The notes: generated by a model from the sequence alone, not told the origin. 64,000 bases of DNA from Evansella vedderi (GCF_030813435.1 NZ_JAUSUG010000016.1:79613-143612); one strand, 5' to 3'. Shown: positions 33,710 through 42,363, numbered from the stretch's first letter. Made by a program: numbers and translations.

Positions 33710-35107
33710 TTGGCGAATGAATATGATGTGGTCATTATTGGTGGTGGGACGGGTGGTTATGTTGCTGCCATTCGTGCATCTCAACTAGGCTTAAAAGCTG
33801 CAGTTGTTGAAAAAGGAAAAGTTGGTGGAACATGTCTACACGCAGGGTGTATTCCAAGCAAGGCCTTATTAAGAAGTGCAGAAGTATATTCTAATACAAA
33901 AAGGGCCGAAGAGTTTGGGGTGATTGCCCCTGAAGTTGGACTCGATTTCTCAAAAGTACAATCCCGAAAAGAGGAAATTACAAATCGTTTGTTTAAAGGG
34001 ATTCAACATTTATTGAAAAAAGGAAAAATTAATGTATATGAGGGAAAAGGAAGTATTTTAGAATCAAAAAATGTTTTAGTTGAAACGAAGGAAGGAGAAC
34101 CAATTACCCTCAAATCCCAAAATATTTTAATTGCGACAGGGTCTCGCCCAAGGACACTTCCTGGCTTAGAAGTAGATGAACAATATGTCATGACTTCAGA
34201 TGGAGCATTACAAATGGAAACTCTACCTAATTCGATTATCATCGTCGGCGGCGGGGTCATAGGTATCGAGTGGGCTTCCATGCTCGTTGATTTTGGAGTA
34301 AAAGTTACCGTTATAGAATATGCTGATCGTATCTTACCGACAGAAGATAAAGATGTCTCAAAGGAAGTACAGCGGTTAATGAAGAAAAAAGGCGTGAAAA
34401 TCGTAACAGGTGCGAAAGTACTTCCTGAAACGTTAAAAAAGGGAGAAGGTATCTCTATTAAAGCTGAACATAAAGGGAAAGTATCAGAGTTTTTGGCAGA
34501 CAAACTATTAGTATCCGTTGGACGAATACCGAATACAAACGGAATCGGCCTTGAAAATTGTAATATTGCCGTTGAGCAGATGTTTATTAAAACAAATAAA
34601 AACTATCAAACAAGTGAGTCTGATATTTATGCCATCGGTGATGTGATTGGAGGATTACAACTTGCTCATGTTGCATCACATGAAGGAATCATCGCGATTG
34701 ATCATATAGCAGGTAAAGAACCTTCACCACTTGACCCGTTGCTTGTTCCAAAGTGTGTCTATAGCAACCCAGAAGTAGCTAGTATTGGTTTAACAGAAGA
34801 AGAGGCAAAAGAAAAAGGGTACCTGGTGAAAACAGGTAAATTCCCATTCCGTGCTATAGGAAAGGCGTTAGTTTATGGTGATACGGATGGTTTCGTTAAA
34901 CTCGTCGTTGAAGAAACTTCTGATAAGCTATTAGGAGTACATATGGTTGGACCGCATGTAACCGATATGATTACGGAACTAGGTCTTGCTCAAGTATTAA
35001 ATGCAACATCAATGGATATTGCACATACCATACATCCTCATCCAACATTAGCTGAAGCGATTGGTGAAGCAGCATTGGCTGTAGTCGGTCAGGAGATTCA
35101 TGCTTAG
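33710..35107 (+). CDS. lpdA: Dihydrolipoyl dehydrogenase
   Basis: This 465-residue FAD flavoprotein (E3/L protein) reoxidises dihydrolipoyl-GcvH with NAD+. It has the FAD loop VVIIGGGTGGYVAAIRA, the redox-active pair GGTCLHAGCIPSK (Cys42, Cys47), the NAD loop IVGGGVIGIEWAS and the catalytic C-terminal HPHPTLAEAIGEA. TTG at 33710 lies after AAAAAGGGGG; the in-frame start at 33674 has no ribosome binding site. It is the last gene of the glycine operon; a terminator follows. Confidence 0.95.
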   Translation: MANEYDVVIIGGGTGGYVAAIRASQLGLKAAVVEKGKVGGTCLHAGCIPSKALLRSAEVYSNTKRAEEFGVIAPEVGLDFSKVQSRKEEITNRLFKGIQHLLKKGKINVYEGKGSILESKNVLVETKEGEPITLKSQNILIATGSRPRTLPGLEVDEQYVMTSDGALQMETLPNSIIIVGGGVIGIEWASMLVDFGVKVTVIEYADRILPTEDKDVSKEVQRLMKKKGVKIVTGAKVLPETLKKGEGISIKAEHKGKVSEFLADKLLVSVGRIPNTNGIGLENCNIAVEQMFIKTNKNYQTSESDIYAIGDVIGGLQLAHVASHEGIIAIDHIAGKEPSPLDPLLVPKCVYSNPEVASIGLTEEEAKEKGYLVKTGKFPFRAIGKALVYGDTDGFVKLVVEETSDKLLGVHMVGPHVTDMITELGLAQVLNATSMDIAHTIHPHPTLAEAIGEAALAVVGQEIHA

Positions 35108-35149
35108 AAAAGACTATTATGCTTTTTTTACAAAGCAAAAGATATATAT

Positions 35150-35188
35150 ACAGTCAGCCAAATTTATTTAGGCTTTGGCTGTTTTTTT
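35150..35188 (+). terminator. Intrinsic terminator of glycine operon
   Basis: AGCCAAA (35156-35162) pairs with TTTGGCT (35174-35180), followed by GTTTTTTT, about 45 bases after the lpdA stop. Confidence 0.8.
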
Positions 35189-35390
35189 CTATAGGAACGT
35201 AAATCATAAGGAGAAAAAGACATGGAAGAGTATAAAAAAGTAGTAGAAGGTATTTTATGACCGGCTAACAAATAGTAAAAAGGTTCAAACTATGAAAATA
35301 TGGATATTATTTTTTCCTTACCGCCATAAAAAGGCGGATGCCCGCTATTTTTTGGCGGTTATTTTATAAAGCACATATAATAAAATTAAA
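35189..35390 (+). other. Intergenic region with a second terminator-like hairpin
   Basis: A 12-codon frame (ATG 35222) follows AAGGAG but is too short to call. A hairpin at 35319-35366 (CCGCCATAAAAAGGCGG ... CCGC ... TTTTTTGGCGG then TTATTTT) looks like a second terminator, isolating the glycine operon from the peptide cluster. No other gene is visible. Confidence 0.5.
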
Positions 35391-35418
35391 AATAGCAAAT
35401 GTAAGGGATTGGGTAAAG
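35391..35418 (+). repeat. Left arm of long inverted repeat flanking peptide gene
   Basis: AATAGCAAATGTAAGGGATT plus GGGTAAAG is nearly the reverse complement of 35779-35804. The core ATGTAAGGGATT / AATCCCTTACAT is perfect. The arm lies 71 bases before the small-peptide ATG. Confidence 0.75.
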
Positions 35419-35488
35419 TGGTAATAATTTATTGTTGTACAAATTAGCTTGATTTAAGTGATTATGAGAATAAAGGGGGGATACTTGC

Positions 35489-35773
35489 ATGCAATTAAGT
35501 ACAAATAACGTTTTCTTAGTAATGTGGATGAATATATTTCTATTTTCCCAGAAAGTAAAAGAATCTACTAGTGTTAGAGAATTTTTTTCAGTAAAACCAC
35601 AAACTAGCAATCATGTAGCTGGTCTAGTCATTATCTTCGTAAAACTAGTAGGTGTTGTTTTAATTGCTTGGGCAGTTGGACAAGCAATTTGCTGGGCAAC
35701 GACTGGATCAAACTTTCAATGGTACAGTAAAGTAGGAAATGGAAGCTGGGAATTTAGATTAGGTTGTAAATAA
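35489..35773 (+). CDS. Candidate bacteriocin or signal peptide precursor (94 residues)
   Basis: This small protein lies immediately before genes for a permease, an M50-like protease, a small membrane protein and an ABC ATPase. Residues 1-20 are hydrophobic; 21-42 are polar with charges and read like a leader (QKVKESTSVREFFSVKPQTS). Residues 43-68 form a strongly hydrophobic helix (VAGLVIIFVKLVGVVLIAWA). The tail (69-94) is aromatic and glycine-rich with Cys68 near its start and Cys93 at the end, suggesting a disulfide. AAAGGGGGG lies 8 bases before the ATG. No known bacteriocin family is matched by eye. Processing by the M50-like protease and export by the ABC system is inferred from context. 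Confidence 0.65.
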   Translation: MQLSTNNVFLVMWMNIFLFSQKVKESTSVREFFSVKPQTSNHVAGLVIIFVKLVGVVLIAWAVGQAICWATTGSNFQWYSKVGNGSWEFRLGCK

Positions 35774-35778
35774 ATTAA

Positions 35779-35804
35779 CTTTGCTAATCCCTTACATTGC
35801 TATT
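35779..35804 (+). repeat. Right arm of long inverted repeat flanking peptide gene
   Basis: CTTTGCTAATCCCTTACATT plus GCTATT is the near-complement of 35391-35418. It starts 6 bases after the peptide stop codon and ends just before the ribosome binding site of the permease gene. In mRNA the two arms would enclose the entire peptide gene. Confidence 0.75.
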
Positions 35805-35820
35805 GAAAGGATGGTATCAT

Positions 35821-37191
35821 ATGTACAATTTACTTACTTTTATACAGCTCTTATTATGTCGACTAAAAAATAAAATATTTATTTTATCATTACAAAGACC
35901 TGAAATTATCTTTGTCATTCTACTCGTTGCATTTTCAGGTCTAATGGCAGCACTGTACATGCCTTCCCTCCTAAATTATACGCTAGAAGTCAACATAGGA
36001 ATGTTTCCAGGAACGTCATATGTTTTATTATGTTCAGCAATACTTCCATTCTTAATTTGGATTTTAAAACAAAATAATAAAAATGTAGAGGAGATTAGCA
36101 TTTTTGGTTACATATTTCGAAATTATTTTAAGTACTTTAAAATATTTGGGATGTATGTAGTCTCTGGGACATTATCTTTGATTCTGTTATATATTGTTCT
36201 ATCGGTTTATGTTAATATACTCTTATTTCAATCTATGCTATTTTGGCATTTGATTGGATTAGTATTGTTTATTACTAGCTATGCCTTAGCTCTTTTAACT
36301 AACAACGTATTAACAAGTCGAAATTTGATCAAGGAAAACCGGTTCCTTTCTTTTAAGCTTTTTCTAATTTTTTACTTATTACTTTTTTTAATCCTACCCA
36401 TTCATGAACCTCTAGGTTCATTGTGGCTATCAGAAAGTATATCTATTCCAGTTTTGTTACTATTACTTGTTATAGGAATCGTTTTATATATCATAGCTGT
36501 TTCATCAGAAATAAAAACTGGTCAACAAAATTTAGGTATTAAAAGTGACTTTGAACGATTATCTAAAAACAGTAACCATATTTACTTATTTTTAATTTTA
36601 ATAGACATAAAAAAAAGTGTTATTTTTTATGTATTATCTATTTTGTTTTTACTATTTCTTGCATTTATTACCGATCAATCCTTTGTTATGTTAGATTTAT
36701 TTCAAGTTATTGTAATTATAGGGACAATTGGCATTATATTTCAAAAAGTTAGTGTTGTAGCTAGGCCTCTTAAAATAATAAGAGCTTCCAATTTTACATT
36801 TGCAATTTGGTTGTTAATCACTTATATCGTACTAGCAATTCTTTCAGTATTAGTTTTTTTTATACTTATTTCTTTGGTAAGTGGACAGAATTTATCATTT
36901 ATCTTAGAAAATCAAGATTTACCATTGTACACAACGATTATCTTTTTCTGTACATACCTATCTATAATTGTGGCATATTTATTGGGAGATTACTTAGGAC
37001 CCACGGCGCAATCGATCTCTAGTGGAATTATCTTAATCATAAGCTATTGGGTTATTCCTGAAGTTTTTTACCGAATTATGTCACTTGAAAATACTCTACT
37101 TGAGAGTTTAGTTGCTATTGTTGTTTTATTTATCTTATTTTTAGTAAAGTGGGTAACCATATATGAATACAAAGATAGTGAAGTTATTTAA
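35821..37191 (+). CDS. Polytopic membrane protein, probable ABC permease of peptide cluster
   Basis: This 456-residue integral membrane protein has roughly eleven hydrophobic helices and little soluble sequence. Size and position match the permease components of Bacillus peptide-toxin systems such as SkfF and AlbD, but no specific motif allows firm assignment. The ATG at 35821 follows GAAAGGATGG. It overlaps the next gene by 29 bases, and the ATPase gene lies at the end of the same operon. Probable roles are export of the small peptide or self-protection against it. Confidence 0.7.
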   Translation: MYNLLTFIQLLLCRLKNKIFILSLQRPEIIFVILLVAFSGLMAALYMPSLLNYTLEVNIGMFPGTSYVLLCSAILPFLIWILKQNNKNVEEISIFGYIFRNYFKYFKIFGMYVVSGTLSLILLYIVLSVYVNILLFQSMLFWHLIGLVLFITSYALALLTNNVLTSRNLIKENRFLSFKLFLIFYLLLFLILPIHEPLGSLWLSESISIPVLLLLLVIGIVLYIIAVSSEIKTGQQNLGIKSDFERLSKNSNHIYLFLILIDIKKSVIFYVLSILFLLFLAFITDQSFVMLDLFQVIVIIGTIGIIFQKVSVVARPLKIIRASNFTFAIWLLITYIVLAILSVLVFFILISLVSGQNLSFILENQDLPLYTTIIFFCTYLSIIVAYLLGDYLGPTAQSISSGIILIISYWVIPEVFYRIMSLENTLLESLVAIVVLFILFLVKWVTIYEYKDSEVI

Positions 37192-37651
37192 AATTCTTTA
37201 TAGTGTTCTATGGATATATGTAAAGAATTCTAGCTTTTTCTTGGCTGCTATCTTTAGCATTATGTTCGTCATTACAAAAGATCCAAAGATTAGCTTACAA
37301 CTGGTTGTAATATTTATTTTCTATATGTGTATCCACGAATTAGGACACATTTCATTTCTTTTTTTTAGTGGGTTAGACTATAAATTAAAAGTAAAGAATT
37401 TATCGTTTAAAGTATTTTTTAATGAAGTTGCTTTTTGGAATTCACCTTTCAAAGTGAAACTGTCTGTCATCTTAGGTGGACCAGCTTTCGGTTTTCTGTT
37501 TTGTGTAATAGTTTTCTCATTATTTTATCATGTAACCCATATCGTCTATTTTGTTATTTTAATAACCATATGTGAGGTACTAAATCTTATTTTTGGTCAA
37601 GATGGTCGAATGTTAGAAAATTTAATGAAGAAAAGGGTGGAAAATAAATGA
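37163..37651 (+). CDS. M50-like membrane metalloprotease
   Basis: This 162-residue membrane protein has about four transmembrane helices. It has the zinc motif HELGH (His58, Glu59, His62) inside a hydrophobic segment, FYMCIHELGHISFLFF, and a C-terminal LNLIFGQDGRMLENL that corresponds to the second M50 motif with a metal-binding Asp (about residue 147). This is the site-2-protease/YydH type of intramembrane protease. It is much shorter than housekeeping RseP. It overlaps the permease gene and the next gene (ATGA), so it is a fixed part of the cluster. It probably cleaves the 94-residue precursor. Confidence 0.82.
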   Translation: MNTKIVKLFKILYSVLWIYVKNSSFFLAAIFSIMFVITKDPKISLQLVVIFIFYMCIHELGHISFLFFSGLDYKLKVKNLSFKVFFNEVAFWNSPFKVKLSVILGGPAFGFLFCVIVFSLFYHVTHIVYFVILITICEVLNLIFGQDGRMLENLMKKRVENK

Positions 37652-37935
37652 AAAACGTTAGATTACTTGTGAGTACCATTTTTATTATTATTTTTTTCTT
37701 ATTTTTCTTAAGTTTTTATTTCTTTGCACAAAATCTTAATAACCCAGTTTCAGAGTCAACTGCAATACCATTTGAGACTTTTTATATTTATAATCTGGAA
37801 ACAAACGGTGAAGTTGGTATTAATATATTAAACTTATTAATAGTTTCTTTTGTATTATCAATACCACTGTTCTTTATTTTAAAGTTTTTTAGTTCATTTA
37901 TTTCTAATAAACTCGCTAAAAAAGGGAGAATTTAA
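37648..37935 (+). CDS. Small two-helix membrane protein of peptide cluster
   Basis: This 95-residue protein has transmembrane helices at about residues 6-29 and 56-84 and an outside loop between them. No family is recognised. Its start overlaps the protease stop (ATGA) and its stop is 3 bases before the ATPase gene, which indicates tight co-expression. Small proteins of this layout often provide immunity or serve as an ABC accessory subunit in bacteriocin clusters; this is inference. Confidence 0.65.
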   Translation: MKNVRLLVSTIFIIIFFLFFLSFYFFAQNLNNPVSESTAIPFETFYIYNLETNGEVGINILNLLIVSFVLSIPLFFILKFFSSFISNKLAKKGRI

Positions 37936-37938
37936 GTT

Positions 37939-38661
37939 ATGGTAGATCAAATCAAAATTAAAAATTTATCGAAGTCATACGGGAAAACTACAGCACTAAG
38001 AGATATTAATATAGAATTCAATAAAGGTAAAATCTACGCTGTATTAGGTCACAATGGAGCTGGAAAGACAACCTTGATGAAGGAAATCTTAGGTTTATAT
38101 AAGAAAAATGATGCTATTCATTATTATCATGATGGTCAAGTGATATCTTTTCCTAAATACCAAATGTCCTTTTCCCCAGAACAATACTCTCTTCTAGAAG
38201 ATTTAACAGCACTAGAATATTTGATGTTTGTAGCAAAACTATATAAAAAGTATCATTCAGTTACCCAGGAAAAAATATATGAGCTTTTGCGAATATTTGA
38301 ATTGTATGAGAAGAGAAATAAATTTCTTTTCACGATGTCCAATGGTATGAAAAAGAAAATTAGTCACATTGCAGCCATTGTGTTAGAAACAGATTTCGTA
38401 TTCCTTGATGAGCCTTTTGCTGCGCTAGATCCTGTTTCAATTTATACCTTAAAAAAAATGATGAAAGAAAATATCCATAATCAGACATATATATTATGTA
38501 CACATCAATTAGATATTGTTGATAGCTTAGGTATGAAAAATGACAGATTTGAGGTTATTTTGTTAAAGCAAGGAAATCTTATTTTTCAAGGAAATATTAA
38601 ACAACTCTTATATAATACAAATAAAGATTCGATTGAAGAAGCATATCTTTATTACCATTAG
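37939..38661 (+). CDS. ABC transporter ATP-binding protein of peptide cluster
   Basis: This 240-residue ATPase has Walker A GHNGAGKTT (residues 37-45), a variant signature MSNGMKKKISHIAAI in place of LSGGQ, Walker B FVFLDEPFAALDP and the H-loop CTHQLDIVD. It resembles the ATPases of YydI, SkfE and AlbC-like peptide export or immunity systems and of CcmA-type ABC-2 transporters. It would energise the 35821-37191 permease. It is the last gene of the operon. Confidence 0.88.
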   Translation: MVDQIKIKNLSKSYGKTTALRDINIEFNKGKIYAVLGHNGAGKTTLMKEILGLYKKNDAIHYYHDGQVISFPKYQMSFSPEQYSLLEDLTALEYLMFVAKLYKKYHSVTQEKIYELLRIFELYEKRNKFLFTMSNGMKKKISHIAAIVLETDFVFLDEPFAALDPVSIYTLKKMMKENIHNQTYILCTHQLDIVDSLGMKNDRFEVILLKQGNLIFQGNIKQLLYNTNKDSIEEAYLYYH

Positions 38662-39225
38662 TATCGGTGTCAGTCTCATTTGAATAAGATAGTTTTTGGT
38701 GCCTTACCATTTTTCTTACCTTTAATATTGAGCCATTTCAAACTTCCTTTACCTCTTCTTCCTCTCTAGATGTAGATAGTTTGGTCACTTTCTATCATAA
38801 GAGCGGTTTGTGAAATTGGAAATTGTGTGGCTCATTCTTATGTGACCAAACTCTTAAAAAGTGGCTCAAATCTAATTTATCAGATACATCTACTGTCATT
38901 CATTTGGAGATGTGGAATTTTATAGCTTGAAAGGAGTAGCATTTTTATTATTAAACAAACGGGAGCGGGCGACAACTTCTATTATAAGCGGTTTAAAGCA
39001 TAGGTAGACGGGAGCATTCATATTAGACAAGATAACAACTGACTTGCTCAGCGATCTAGGAGAGGAAGAAGATTCAAAGGAATTTTTTTAATTTTACAAA
39101 AATAGTGGAGTATAATAAAAAATATGTAGAATTTAACATTTTTGTAAGTTATAATATTTTAATAGGTAGTAAGTTTAGAACTATAGTTTTATGAGTTTTC
39201 CGAATTGGATACGAGGAGTTTAAAC
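38662..39225. other. Non-coding gap with nested inverted repeats
   Basis: No gene is supported. Nested complementary segments are present: ATTGAGCCATTT (38727-38738) with AAGTGGCTCAAAT (38859-38871), and AGTTTGGTCAC (38778-38788) with GTGACCAAACT (38842-38852). Together they could fold a structure of about 145 bases. The segment after 38900 has short frames without homology. It could be an untranslated RNA or decayed sequence. Confidence 0.45.
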
Positions 39226-40218
39226 ATGAATAAATCGTTAAGTGTGCTCTTTGATAAAGTAGGGCTGCATTCTTTACATCGTAAAAAAAGTTTACATACA
39301 CAATTTCGTAATGATACCGATTTCCAAGCTTCTAAAGCCAATCGAAATCGGGCTTCCTTTTATAAATTAATTGAAATACCTAATATATTATTTGAATTAG
39401 CAGATCAAAAAGACTCTCTATCAGGGTCTTTTTATTATAATAGTCCCATTCATTCTGGCGATATGAATAATGATATAGCAAGGGGGATGTGCTATTTAAG
39501 TCAAAATGACGAAGAACCTGTTCATGCCATTATTGTTCATGGGTGGCGTTCAGACAGTTTGAATAAATTTAAGTCCATATTCTTAAAAAAGATGCAAAAT
39601 AAAGGTTATAATGTTTATTTTCCGACCCTTCCCTACCATTTTGATCGAGCTTCTACAAGTCTTTATAGTGGGGAATATTTGATTAGTGCAGACGTGTGTA
39701 GAACTATTACCGCCATCAAACAAGCAGTTGTAGAGATTAGGGCGTTAATTCAATGGTTAAAACAAAATAAAGGTGGGAAAGTAATTCTTATTGGTATAAG
39801 TCTTGGAGGGTATATTTCTAACCTAGTTAGTTTATACGAAAAAGAAATCGATGTGCTTGTTTCCATTATGTACGCAAATAATCTTTCTTATGAAATTTGG
39901 CATACACCTATTGGAAAGCACATTAAGCAAGATTTGAAGAAGCATAGCTTTACATATGAACAATTACAGGAGTGCTGGTCAATCCTTCGTGCAGATGAGG
40001 GTCAGCCAATGATACCAAAAGAAAAAATATTACTAATAAGTGGAAAATATGATCAGTATGTTACGGAAAAAGATGCAAAAAAACTTTGGAGTGCTTGGAG
40101 TAAACCGCAGCGCCTTCTTTATCCATGTGGGCATGCAGGAATTATCTTTCATCGTAAGCAAATTGCGAAAGATACGATAGACTTTATAGAAGCCTCTATT
40201 ACTAATGGAAGTGAATAA
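39226..40218 (+). CDS. Alpha/beta hydrolase
   Basis: This 330-residue cytoplasmic protein has no signal peptide. The core shows AIIVHGWRSDSLNKF (oxyanion region), the nucleophile elbow GISLGG, SGKYDQYV near the acid residue, and CGHAGIIF with the likely catalytic His. It is a serine-hydrolase of the DUF/abhydrolase type; the substrate is unknown. The ATG at 39226 follows GAGGAG. It lies 3 bases before a histidine kinase gene and appears to be in one operon with the two-component pair, so it might make, destroy or sense a signal molecule. Confidence 0.82.
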   Translation: MNKSLSVLFDKVGLHSLHRKKSLHTQFRNDTDFQASKANRNRASFYKLIEIPNILFELADQKDSLSGSFYYNSPIHSGDMNNDIARGMCYLSQNDEEPVHAIIVHGWRSDSLNKFKSIFLKKMQNKGYNVYFPTLPYHFDRASTSLYSGEYLISADVCRTITAIKQAVVEIRALIQWLKQNKGGKVILIGISLGGYISNLVSLYEKEIDVLVSIMYANNLSYEIWHTPIGKHIKQDLKKHSFTYEQLQECWSILRADEGQPMIPKEKILLISGKYDQYVTEKDAKKLWSAWSKPQRLLYPCGHAGIIFHRKQIAKDTIDFIEASITNGSE

Positions 40219-40221
40219 ACG

Positions 40222-41691
40222 ATGTTGTTTTTATTTATTCTCTTGTGGGGAGTAGGTTTATTATTAATAGTATTTGACCCAAAAAGAGAAACAACCCGTT
40301 GGGCGAGTGTAATAGCTTTTGCTGGCGGTGCTGGAGGACTTTCTGTTGTTATCGAAGAAAATATAAAACTAAGAATGGTAGAAAGTATTAGTTCGGGATA
40401 TATGGATGGGACGCTATTGTTCATGGAGCATATATTAGCATTTATTTCCCATTATGTTACCCCATATGGGTTCCTTATCTTTTCTATTACATATTCTAAC
40501 CTATTATCCAACACTTGGAAAAAATATTCAAAAATAATTCTACTTACCCCAATTTTCTTAATGGGTATTTTCTTTCCAATCTATCCTAATTTAATTGTCC
40601 CGTATGCCATTGCTAGCTGGTGGGTAACCCCCTATATTATTTGCGGTATTGTTTTACTTATATATGCTTTTATTCAGGAACAGCATCCGTCTAAAAAACG
40701 CCAACGGCTTTTAGTAAATTTAGCCTTTATCCCGGCAATAACCTTCGCATTATTTACTAACTATATTTTACGAATGATGAACATTGATGACTTTTGGCGA
40801 TATAATTATTGGATCGTTTCCTTTGCCACTATTGTTTTTTTTATAGGTCTAATAAGATATGGCTTTATAGGCTTAAAACTTCAAGTGCAGCGCCAGCAAT
40901 ATGCACAAATAACGCCGGAAATAAATTCAGGGACTGCCCTCTTAAATCATGTGTTAAAAAACGATATAAAAAGTATGGTAGAGGTAGAGGATTTAATAAA
41001 AGAATTAGAGGGCTTAAAATCAAAAAAACTCACTTCTACTAGTTACAAGTTTCTCAGTCAATTAATATTTAATTGGGCAGAAAGAGAAAGAAAGAAATTA
41101 GCTAGTGATATCCATGACTCTGTACTGCAAGATATTATCATCGTGAAAAGGAAAATTGAAGAAATAAAGCTAGTAACCGCAGAAAAACAACCTGAATTAG
41201 AAAATAGAGTAACAGAATTGGAAGAAGAAATTTTAGATATTATGTTTAGTATGAGGGACACATGCCAAGAATTAGCACCGCCACTTTTGGCGGAGATGGA
41301 TCTCCCACATGCATTACACGATTTAGAAGAGAAATTCAAGTTGCGTTCTAATAGCAAGCTTAATATTAAATTTGTAAAAAGTCCTAATCAATTGTTAAAT
41401 AATGATTATAAACTAGTGGTTTATCGTATCGTTCAAGAATTACTGAATAACGCCAATAAGCATGCAAAAGCGACAGAAGTAATTATCTTGATTAAAATTC
41501 ATAATCATAATGTGGAATTATATTATCAAGATAATGGAGTAGGCACAGATCTTAGCTTAATCAATAAAGATCAAAAAAAAATAGGTTTAATAGGGATGGC
41601 AGCGAGAGTTCATGGTGTGGGAGGATATATGAAATTTAATTCAGAACCTAATAAAGGCATGAATGTTCAAGTTGAGATTCCATTAAAATAA
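40222..41691 (+). CDS. Membrane sensor histidine kinase (ComP/NarX-like)
   Basis: This 489-residue kinase has an N-terminal membrane region of six to seven helices (about 1-215) and a short linker. Then comes the HisKA_3 dimerisation domain with DIHDSVLQD (His298 as phosphorylation site) and a HATPase domain (about 390-489) with QELLNNANKHAKA and GVGTD / GLIGMAARV. The class and the multi-helix sensor resemble ComP-type quorum or membrane-stress sensors. The cognate LuxR-type regulator is directly downstream. The signal is unknown. Confidence 0.88.
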   Translation: MLFLFILLWGVGLLLIVFDPKRETTRWASVIAFAGGAGGLSVVIEENIKLRMVESISSGYMDGTLLFMEHILAFISHYVTPYGFLIFSITYSNLLSNTWKKYSKIILLTPIFLMGIFFPIYPNLIVPYAIASWWVTPYIICGIVLLIYAFIQEQHPSKKRQRLLVNLAFIPAITFALFTNYILRMMNIDDFWRYNYWIVSFATIVFFIGLIRYGFIGLKLQVQRQQYAQITPEINSGTALLNHVLKNDIKSMVEVEDLIKELEGLKSKKLTSTSYKFLSQLIFNWAERERKKLASDIHDSVLQDIIIVKRKIEEIKLVTAEKQPELENRVTELEEEILDIMFSMRDTCQELAPPLLAEMDLPHALHDLEEKFKLRSNSKLNIKFVKSPNQLLNNDYKLVVYRIVQELLNNANKHAKATEVIILIKIHNHNVELYYQDNGVGTDLSLINKDQKKIGLIGMAARVHGVGGYMKFNSEPNKGMNVQVEIPLK

Positions 41692-41715
41692 TTAACGGTG
41701 TTAGAAGGTGACAGG

Positions 41716-42360
41716 GTGATTACTATTCTTATTGTAGACGATCATTCGATAGTAGGAGAAGGTACAAAAACATTATTAGCCAGTGAACCTGATTTTAGTA
41801 CGGATTTTCTTGGATCAAGTGTAGAAATCGTTGATTTAATAAAAGAAAAAAAGTACGACGTTTATTTGCTAGATTTGCATATGCCTGAAATTAGTGGTAT
41901 AGAATTAACAAAAAAGATCGTATGTGTTCACAAGGATGCGAAAGTGCTTATCTTTACTGGTCATGATATTTCCAGCCATTTTAACTATTTAATGGAAGTA
42001 GGTGTTTCAGGGTTCATAAGTAAATCAAGTTCTAAACAGCAGCTTATCCGTACAGTAAGAGGTGCTGTTGATAATCAAGCGGTTATCCCTTTAGAACTAT
42101 TGCATCAGCTACGGAGGACAGAAAACAAAAAATGTATAGAGAATGGGAAAGAAATAAACTTGACTCGTAAGGAAGAGGAAATTTTAATAAAGGTTGCTGA
42201 AGGATTGACAAATGAACAAATAGGCGAAAAAATTTTTATGACTAAAAGAAGTGTAGAGAGGTATTTAACTGGGATCTTTAAGAAGTTGAAGGTGAGTTCG
42301 AGAGTGGAAGCCGTTGAAAAAGGTCGGATGTTAGGGTTGATACCAGAAGTTTTGATTTGA
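41716..42360 (+). CDS. NarL/ComA-type response regulator
   Basis: This 214-residue regulator has a receiver domain with the acidic pair VDDH, phosphoacceptor Asp53 in YLLDLHMPEISG and a conserved Lys in FISKSS. The C-terminal LuxR-type helix-turn-helix reads LTRKEEEILIKVAEGLTNEQ and MTKRSVERYLTGIFKKL. GTG at 41716 is preferred because AGAAGGTG precedes it; the in-frame GTG at 41698 lacks such a site. It works with the upstream HisKA_3 kinase. A terminator follows. Confidence 0.88.
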   Translation: MITILIVDDHSIVGEGTKTLLASEPDFSTDFLGSSVEIVDLIKEKKYDVYLLDLHMPEISGIELTKKIVCVHKDAKVLIFTGHDISSHFNYLMEVGVSGFISKSSSKQQLIRTVRGAVDNQAVIPLELLHQLRRTENKKCIENGKEINLTRKEEEILIKVAEGLTNEQIGEKIFMTKRSVERYLTGIFKKLKVSSRVEAVEKGRMLGLIPEVLI

Positions 42361-42363
42361 AAA

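Noticed and set aside
35489..38661. Assignment of the peptide cluster to lactococcin 972, circular bacteriocin or YydF families
   Set aside because: The peptide lacks the lactococcin 972 pattern, there is no SpoIIM/DUF95 gene as in circular bacteriocins, and no radical-SAM gene as in yyd.
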